Below are positions 32,906-35,948 of a stretch of DNA of 35,948 bases, piece by piece. The notes beneath the pieces were generated by a model. That model ran no database searches, had not been told where the DNA came from, and saw nothing but the letters and a program-made list of their open reading frames with translations. How positions within the stretch are numbered: the stretch's first letter is position 1; each line of letters starts with the position of its first letter. Made by a program: the position numbers and the translations under genes. This DNA is from Myxococcales bacterium (GTDB lineage: Bacteria; Myxococcota; Kuafuiibacteriia; Kuafuiibacteriales; Kuafuiibacteriaceae). Location of the stretch: NCBI GenBank assembly GCA_019634385.1, contig JAHQVK010000210.1, positions 1 through 35,948 on the forward strand. The letters are read 5' to 3'.

Positions 32906-33430
32906 CTACTCATCAAAAACATGAATAGCAGGAAGATTGCGCTTTAGTCCGGCATCATCAAGGCCATAACCAACCACAAAACGATCTTCAATCGTGAACC
33001 CGAGGTAGTCCACATGGACATGCACTTGGCGTCTAGCTGGCTTGGAAAGCAGGGCCGCTACTCGTATGGAGGCTGGATTCCGGGTCCGTAAGTTTTCGAG
33101 TAAGTATGACAAGGTTAACCCAGTATCCACAATATCCTCGATCACCAACACATGCTGGTCAGCAATAGAAAGACCTAAATCCTTGGTGATGGCCACCACT
33201 CCGGACGACTTCGTAGCATTGCCATACGAAGAAAGCCCTAGAAAATCACAACGTAGGGGCACTTTGATGGTCCGAACCAGATCCGCCATAAAAATGAAAC
33301 AGCCATTGAGAATGCCCACCGCCACAAGAGGCTGTCCGTCATAATCCCGAGTTATGTGCTCTCCCATTTCACCAATACGTTGGCGAATCGCCTCTTCCGA
33401 ATAAACGACAGACATAGGGGCGTGACTCAT
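32906..33430 (-). CDS. hpt: Hypoxanthine (guanine) phosphoribosyltransferase
   Basis: This salvage enzyme makes IMP/GMP from hypoxanthine/guanine and PRPP. The PRPP motif is 'VLVIEDIVDTGLTLSYLL', with 'VGILNGCFIFMADLVRTI' and the C-terminal 'FVVGYGLD' base-binding loop. The ATG at 33430 has a strong AGGAGGAGA upstream, and its first base overlaps the tdk stop (TGATG), indicating coupling. A TTG one codon earlier (33433) also keeps the frame. At 174 residues the length is normal. Confidence 0.95.
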   Translation of the reverse strand: MSHAPMSVVYSEEAIRQRIGEMGEHITRDYDGQPLVAVGILNGCFIFMADLVRTIKVPLRCDFLGLSSYGNATKSSGVVAITKDLGLSIADQHVLVIEDIVDTGLTLSYLLENLRTRNPASIRVAALLSKPARRQVHVHVDYLGFTIEDRFVVGYGLDDAGLKRNLPAIHVFDE

Positions 33431-34011
33431 CAACTCTCCTCCTGGTTGTCAGCAGACCATGCTTTCCGGTAGCAGCGACGGCAAACCGCCTCGTACTGCT
33501 CTGTGGCGCCGACATTAATGCGCTCATTGCTGCGCGTTAGTCTTAGGCTGCGATGGGCGTTTTGACCACAACGAGTGCAAATCGCATGAAGTTTAGACAC
33601 GTATTCTGCCCGCGCCATGAGGTCTGCCACCGTTTCAAAGGGACTTCCCCGGTAATCCATATCCAAACCAGCAGCAATCACCCGAACCCCCGAATTGGCC
33701 AGACACTCAGCAACCTCGGAGAGTTTGTGCTCGAGAAATTGGATTTCATCGATCCCCACCACATCATAGCCAAGCTCTAAGGCAGCAAGTATGTCTGCTG
33801 CGCACCGAATACTCTGCGCCGGTATCCGCTGTTCGGAATGACTAACCAGTGCCTCGGCCCCGTAGCGGTCATCTATCACTGGTTTGTACACAACCACACG
33901 TTGGCGGGCATAGTGAGCACGTCTCAGACGACGAATCAATTCTTCCGTTTTCCCGGAGAACATTGGTCCGGAGATAAGCTCGATCCAACCCGAGTGAGGT
34001 GAGGTTGCCAT
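33430..34011 (-). CDS. tdk: Thymidine kinase
   Basis: This is a type II thymidine kinase that salvages thymidine to dTMP. The P-loop is 'GPMFSGKTEELIRRLRRA', the Mg-binding region is 'DVVGIDEIQFL', and two zinc-binding Cys pairs are visible in 'CTRCGQNA' and 'CRRC'. The lasso/substrate region 'RGSPFETVADLM' is intact. At 193 residues it is full length. The ATG at 34011 follows a 445-bp region that contains a long palindrome, and hpt is coupled downstream. Confidence 0.96.
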   Translation of the reverse strand: MATSPHSGWIELISGPMFSGKTEELIRRLRRAHYARQRVVVYKPVIDDRYGAEALVSHSEQRIPAQSIRCAADILAALELGYDVVGIDEIQFLEHKLSEVAECLANSGVRVIAAGLDMDYRGSPFETVADLMARAEYVSKLHAICTRCGQNAHRSLRLTRSNERINVGATEQYEAVCRRCYRKAWSADNQEES

Positions 34012-34120
34012 TTGCGTCTATCTTTACTGATTTCCGTGCTGGAGGCACATCTTCCAAGGTCTTTCTTTAACGTCGGCGTAGAACATTACTGCTTCTACAC
34101 TCGGTAGGGCCTCGCTGCGC

Positions 34121-34322
34121 GTGCATGTGAGTTGAACTAGCAGGCCATCGGAAAAGTGGGATGGGTGATCCGCGAAGTATCTTTTCCGTGGAACGCTCTG
34201 GATGAAGAGGGCACATACAACCGACGAAAGGCGAAGCCGGTCCAGACGTTCCACGAAAAAAGGACCCGCGAAGCGCTTAACTCACTTTTCCGAGGGCCTG
34301 CTAGATGCTCAACTCAGGTGTA
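34121..34322. repeat. Long imperfect palindrome, about 200 bp
   Basis: Left arm 34121-34201 and right arm 34242-34322 are inverted copies. The best block pairs 34137-34158 with 34283-34304 at 21 of 22 positions, and an inner block pairs 34187-34201 with 34242-34255 with one extra base. The outer parts (...GTGAGTTGA/TCAACTCA...) also pair. About 40 bp separate the arms. It contains no convincing gene. It could be a non-autonomous inverted-repeat element or a long RNA hairpin in the tdk-hpt leader. Confidence 0.75.
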
Positions 34323-34386
34323 CTTTGCTGTATTGAACACAGATGAGTAAGCTGGACAGCCAGCCAACTAAGCTGAGGACTGCTCG

Positions 34387-34449
34387 AATTTCCACCGGCT
34401 AACCCAGCCGGTGGAAATTACGGGTTGAAAGACCCGTATTTTTAATACG
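34387..34449. other. Cluster of adjacent, partly exclusive hairpins
   Basis: A perfect 14-bp stem (34387-34400 with 34406-34419, loop AACCC) is followed by a 7-bp stem TACGGGT/ACCCGTA (34420-34439) and a T5 run on the plus strand; CGTATT-TTT-AATACG (34435-34449) can form instead. The first loop AACCC is complementary to GGGTT in the second stem. On the plus strand the second hairpin looks like a terminator, but no plus-strand gene precedes it; on the minus strand the group follows the lipoprotein gene stop. It may serve as a bidirectional terminator or belong to an RNA. Confidence 0.55.
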
Positions 34450-34456
34450 AAGGTGC

Positions 34457-34726
34457 CTATTTATCAGAAACAACCGGAACCGGAGGTTTTAGCTCACTAG
34501 CAATCTTTTGTGCGTCCGGCGGGCGAGGTAAGGATCGTCTCGGTATGCCTTCTACCGGCACCTGAAGAACAGGGTCAGCGACCTCCTTGTCATCATCAGG
34601 ATCATTTTTGTCACTATCATCCGCCCCAACGAACCGAAATACGTCATCGTCAGCATCTCCGCATCCAACGGAGCTAAAGCTCATAACCAAGGCCCCACAC
34701 AGGGCCCATCTTGCTAGCCACCACAT
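34457..34726 (-). CDS. Small acidic lipoprotein
   Basis: A signal peptide with lipobox SSVGC is followed by a short, very acidic Asp-rich segment ('DDSDKNDPDDDKEVADP') and a Pro-rich tail ('RRSLPRPPDAQKIASELKPP'). I do not recognise a domain. The gene starts two bases after the stop of the DUF1775 gene, so the two are one transcript and this protein is probably a partner or a metal-binding accessory; this is inference. The ribosome binding site (TAGGA) is very close to the ATG. Confidence 0.65.
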   Translation of the reverse strand: MWWLARWALCGALVMSFSSVGCGDADDDVFRFVGADDSDKNDPDDDKEVADPVLQVPVEGIPRRSLPRPPDAQKIASELKPPVPVVSDK

Positions 34727-34728
34727 TC

Positions 34729-35601
34729 CTAATATTTAACCCATATATCAGAATCGTTATGGATTTCTTCGAGAACCTCTACTTCTGGATCATCTTCGAT
34801 GAGTTTCATTGTAGCAGGATTGACACTGAAGGCCCTCTCTCCAAACCATACAATTTCTGCGTCCGCAAACAGCTTTCCGAGTAATTCCGTCCCGTGAAGG
34901 TGCTGCTCTGTACCGGTCCTAAACTGATTCCAACCCGGCTTTCGAACGGGAAGAATCAGAAGCTGAGGAGCCTCGGCAACCCGCACCACTGTATCACCGC
35001 CAAGGTCATCACCCTCCTGGACCAGACTATCTCCACCCATTTCGGGCTCTGTATCCATGTCATCACCCTCCTCTTCACCATGAAGATGCTCAGCGTGCTG
35101 AACCCAAGCATTCACGATACCAGTATCTGCTCCTGGAGCCCGACAATGCTGAAAAGCGGGAAAGAATAGTGACTTAAACTTCATATTTTGTGGAATCGTA
35201 AACCGAATGGCGACATCGTAGTGATACTCATCGGACGCATTCACCTCATCGGAGCGTTCCCAAACGATAGCCTTGACAGCGTTTTCTTCCTTTTCGAATG
35301 TGGCTGCCCCCCCGAATGGTCCCACCACCGCTCGTATGCCAACCGTCGCCAACACCTCCGGTACAACAATCCGTACTTTGTACGTATCCTGAGATGGTAT
35401 AGGTTCATCGCTGACGCCCTCAGAAGCCGGTTGACAACCATGAGGGATACCAAAACGAACCAACGCTCTACTCGTATGGGTTTCCGTGCTCTCCTCCACC
35501 GCACCAGAAGTCACCGACACGTGAGCCAACGATATCTCTGGTACTCCCACAATCATGAGAGGAACCATCGCAACCTGAAGCTTAAAAAATGATACAGCCA
35601 T
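34729..35601 (-). CDS. YcnI/DUF1775-family exported protein with acidic, His-containing insertion
   Basis: After a signal peptide ending at 'SLA', the mature protein starts with His-Val-Ser-Val, the metal-coordinating N-terminal His of the YcnI (DUF1775) family linked to copper. The family body follows: 'RALVRFGIPHGCQPA', 'DTYKVRIVVPEVLATVGIRA', 'SDEYHYDVAIRFTIP' and 'LFFPAFQHC'. Unusually, an insertion after about residue 195 is rich in His and acidic residues ('QHAEHLHGEEEGDDMDTEPE'), and the C-terminal 100 residues are extra. The ATG at 35601 is chosen from the signal peptide; the frame opens to 35793. Metal handling is likely; copper specificity is from family knowledge. Confidence 0.75.
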   Translation of the reverse strand: MAVSFFKLQVAMVPLMIVGVPEISLAHVSVTSGAVEESTETHTSRALVRFGIPHGCQPASEGVSDEPIPSQDTYKVRIVVPEVLATVGIRAVVGPFGGAATFEKEENAVKAIVWERSDEVNASDEYHYDVAIRFTIPQNMKFKSLFFPAFQHCRAPGADTGIVNAWVQHAEHLHGEEEGDDMDTEPEMGGDSLVQEGDDLGGDTVVRVAEAPQLLILPVRKPGWNQFRTGTEQHLHGTELLGKLFADAEIVWFGERAFSVNPATMKLIEDDPEVEVLEEIHNDSDIWVKY

Positions 35602-35948
35602 TGCTTGTCCAGCAGGGGTGTGATCCCCCGGGTGTGACAACACGTTGGCACGGTCAAAAAGTGGCTGGATAGGCGGTCTTTTGCCACCTCCACACATCCG
35701 AACAGGTGGCAATCTGCCACCCTTCCCCAGGAAAAGAGCATCTAAACGGTCGGCTTGACGGAGTAGAAAATGAACTATTTTCAGGCTCCGCACCCGAGTA
35801 GAAGGTCAGAGGCTTATGCCATTCACTACTGTCCCCTCTCTCCGGGGCCGAACCCTCACACCCACGGGATACCGCGTCATCTCCGCAGTCGGAGTTTGAA
35901 GACCGCCCTCAGCTCAATGGGGGTTGGGTTCCATCCCATCGGTTTCTG
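35602..35948. other. Upstream region of the DUF1775 gene
   Basis: No convincing gene or known RNA is seen. It contains short hairpins such as GGTGGCA/TGCCACC near 35706-35722 and CTCCG/CGGAG near 35880-35893. A 27-codon plus-strand frame from 35817 is too short to support. The window ends here. Confidence 0.4.

Noticed and set aside
34091-34120. A fourth copy of the triple-hairpin repeat, suggested by CTGCTTCTAC...GGGCCTCGCTGCGCG
   Set aside because: Only a short part matches and the flanking hairpins are absent. The similarity is too weak to claim.
35830-35948. A tRNA-Sec or cobalamin-riboswitch-like sequence, suggested by CTTCAAA and GGGTTCGGCCCC on the minus strand
   Set aside because: No acceptor or anticodon stem can be paired around CTTCAAA, and the conserved riboswitch core is missing.

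Overview
The window reads as a chromosomal segment of a deltaproteobacterial or Myxococcota-like Gram-negative bacterium of moderate GC. The evidence is the block glyA-nrdR-ribE-ribBA-ribH-nusB, acpP-fabF-rpiB, two AgmX/GltJ-like proteins with GYF domains, a roadblock protein, a Ycf46-type AAA ATPase and many small lipoproteins. This placement is inferred from gene content, not from a phylogeny. Most genes are on the minus strand and tightly packed, often with stop/start overlaps.

Region 1 (1-2983) looks like the end of an integrated element. It holds the 3' part of an amino-acid ABC permease, a phage-like structural protein, an excisionase-type HTH gene and a tyrosine integrase split by a -1 frameshift at an A6 run. 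It stops at the 3' end of a tRNA-Gly(GCC), the probable attachment site. A perfect 13-bp tandem repeat with an inverted half-copy lies at the end of the integrase gene.

Region 2 (3042-8715) is core and signalling: pgsA, a lytic transglycosylase, a lipoprotein, pyrE, a Ycf46-like ATPase, an acidic unknown protein and a roadblock protein. Region 3 (8806-13790) is the glyA-nrdR-rib-nusB block. Its RibBA has a degenerate GTP cyclohydrolase II half (RibBX type), ribD is absent from the block, and a 70-bp tandem duplication sits between nrdR and ribE.

Region 4 (13852-21349) has two lipoproteins, a metallophosphoesterase, two unknown proteins and a nucleoside salvage operon (deoC-deoA/pdp-punA-HAD). 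Region 5 (21447-28653) is an envelope and signalling cluster: two GYF-TM-AgmX/TonB-C proteins around a GspE-N/REC/TPR protein, then truA, a PATAN/DUF4388-like membrane protein and a glutaredoxin-like lipoprotein. Region 6 (28994-35601) has a PP2C phosphatase, an outer-membrane barrel, rpiB-fabF-acpP, hpt-tdk, a small lipoprotein and a YcnI/DUF1775 protein.

The most notable structure not explained by genes is a dispersed element of about 100 bp with three consecutive hairpins, present three times (11008, 28724, and 21447 on the minus strand). A second is a palindrome of about 200 bp upstream of tdk, next to a compact set of alternative hairpins (34387-34449).
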